A stretch of 5,787 bases of DNA. It comes from Bacillota bacterium (GTDB lineage: Bacteria; Bacillota_C; Negativicutes; CTSoil-072). Shown here piece by piece: positions 5,731 through 5,787 of this stretch. The position numbers and the translations under genes are program-made. Position 1 is the stretch's first letter; each line of letters begins with the position of its first letter. Where the stretch lies: assembly GCA_017861495.1 (NCBI GenBank), contig JAGFXW010000161.1, positions 1 to 5,787 of the forward strand, read 5' to 3'. The notes below the pieces were generated by a model that saw nothing but the letters and a program-made list of their open reading frames with translations, was not told the DNA's origin and did no database searches.

Positions 5731-5774
5731 GGGCTTACAGACGCATAGCGTTTGTAAGCCCTTGACTGGTTTTT
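5731..5774 (+). terminator. Strong hairpin with offset T run (terminator or leader attenuator)
   Basis: The 14-base arm GGGCTTACAGACGC (5731-5744) pairs with GCGTTTGTAAGCCC (5748-5761) with one wobble, around an ATA loop. Five T residues occur at 5770-5774, 8 bases beyond the stem, so the T run is not in the usual place. It may end the STAS transcript or a short RNA starting near 5709, or act as a leader structure. The stem itself is certain; its role is not. Confidence 0.55.
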
Positions 5775-5787
5775 AACAAGAAAATAT

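Noticed and set aside
1..5787. CRISPR array, insertion sequence, transposase or prophage signature
   Set aside because: No regularly spaced repeats, no transposase or integrase motifs, and no paired terminal inverted repeats were seen; gene style is uniform along the window.

Overview
The window reads as chromosomal DNA of a low-to-mid GC Firmicute. The signs are strong AGGAGG/GAGGGGG ribosome sites, Firmicute-type -35/-10 promoters, compact hairpin-plus-T terminators, a lipoprotein signal peptide, and a PAS-GGDEF-HD-GYP protein of the kind common in Clostridia and Negativicutes. Several proteins have a Negativicutes (Sporomusa/Pelosinus-like) flavour. That is an impression from memory, not a measured assignment. 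All clear genes lie on the + strand.

Layout. (1) 2-223: the C-terminal end of a sugar-type ABC transporter substrate-binding protein, cut by the window edge. (2) 356-1351: a zinc-dependent medium-chain polyol/alcohol dehydrogenase with a perfect AGGAGG, closed by a hairpin terminator at 1418-1448. These two look like the end of a sugar or polyol uptake and oxidation operon. (3) 1449-1699: a 250-base gap with a palindrome and a good promoter (1529-1557). (4) 1700-3568: a cytosolic PAS-PAS-GGDEF-HD-GYP protein predicted to make and degrade c-di-GMP. (5) 3569-3803: a gap with a possible weak terminator, a cluster of TTGTC/GACAA half-sites and a near-consensus promoter. (6) 3804-4967: a LivJ/LivK-type substrate-binding lipoprotein, apparently transcribed alone and closed by a nested hairpin terminator at 4971-5023. 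(7) 5024-5191: a gap with an 11-base perfect inverted repeat next to a TATAAT box. (8) 5192-5506: a single STAS-domain (anti-anti-sigma-like) protein. (9) 5507-5787: no convincing gene. It holds a doubtful 41-codon ORF, an extended -10 promoter aimed at the right edge, a strong 14-bp hairpin 21 bases after the predicted start site, and a possible second promoter cut by the window end.

How the parts may work together: the first two genes fit import and oxidation of a sugar or polyol. The next three units appear to be separate transcripts of signalling and sensing type: a c-di-GMP turnover enzyme, an orphan solute-binding lipoprotein and an orphan STAS protein. No link between them is shown beyond adjacency and a loosely shared TTGTC/GACAA motif. 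I do not see a clearly novel system. The most interesting items are the regulatory DNA elements and the altered inhibitory site of the GGDEF domain.
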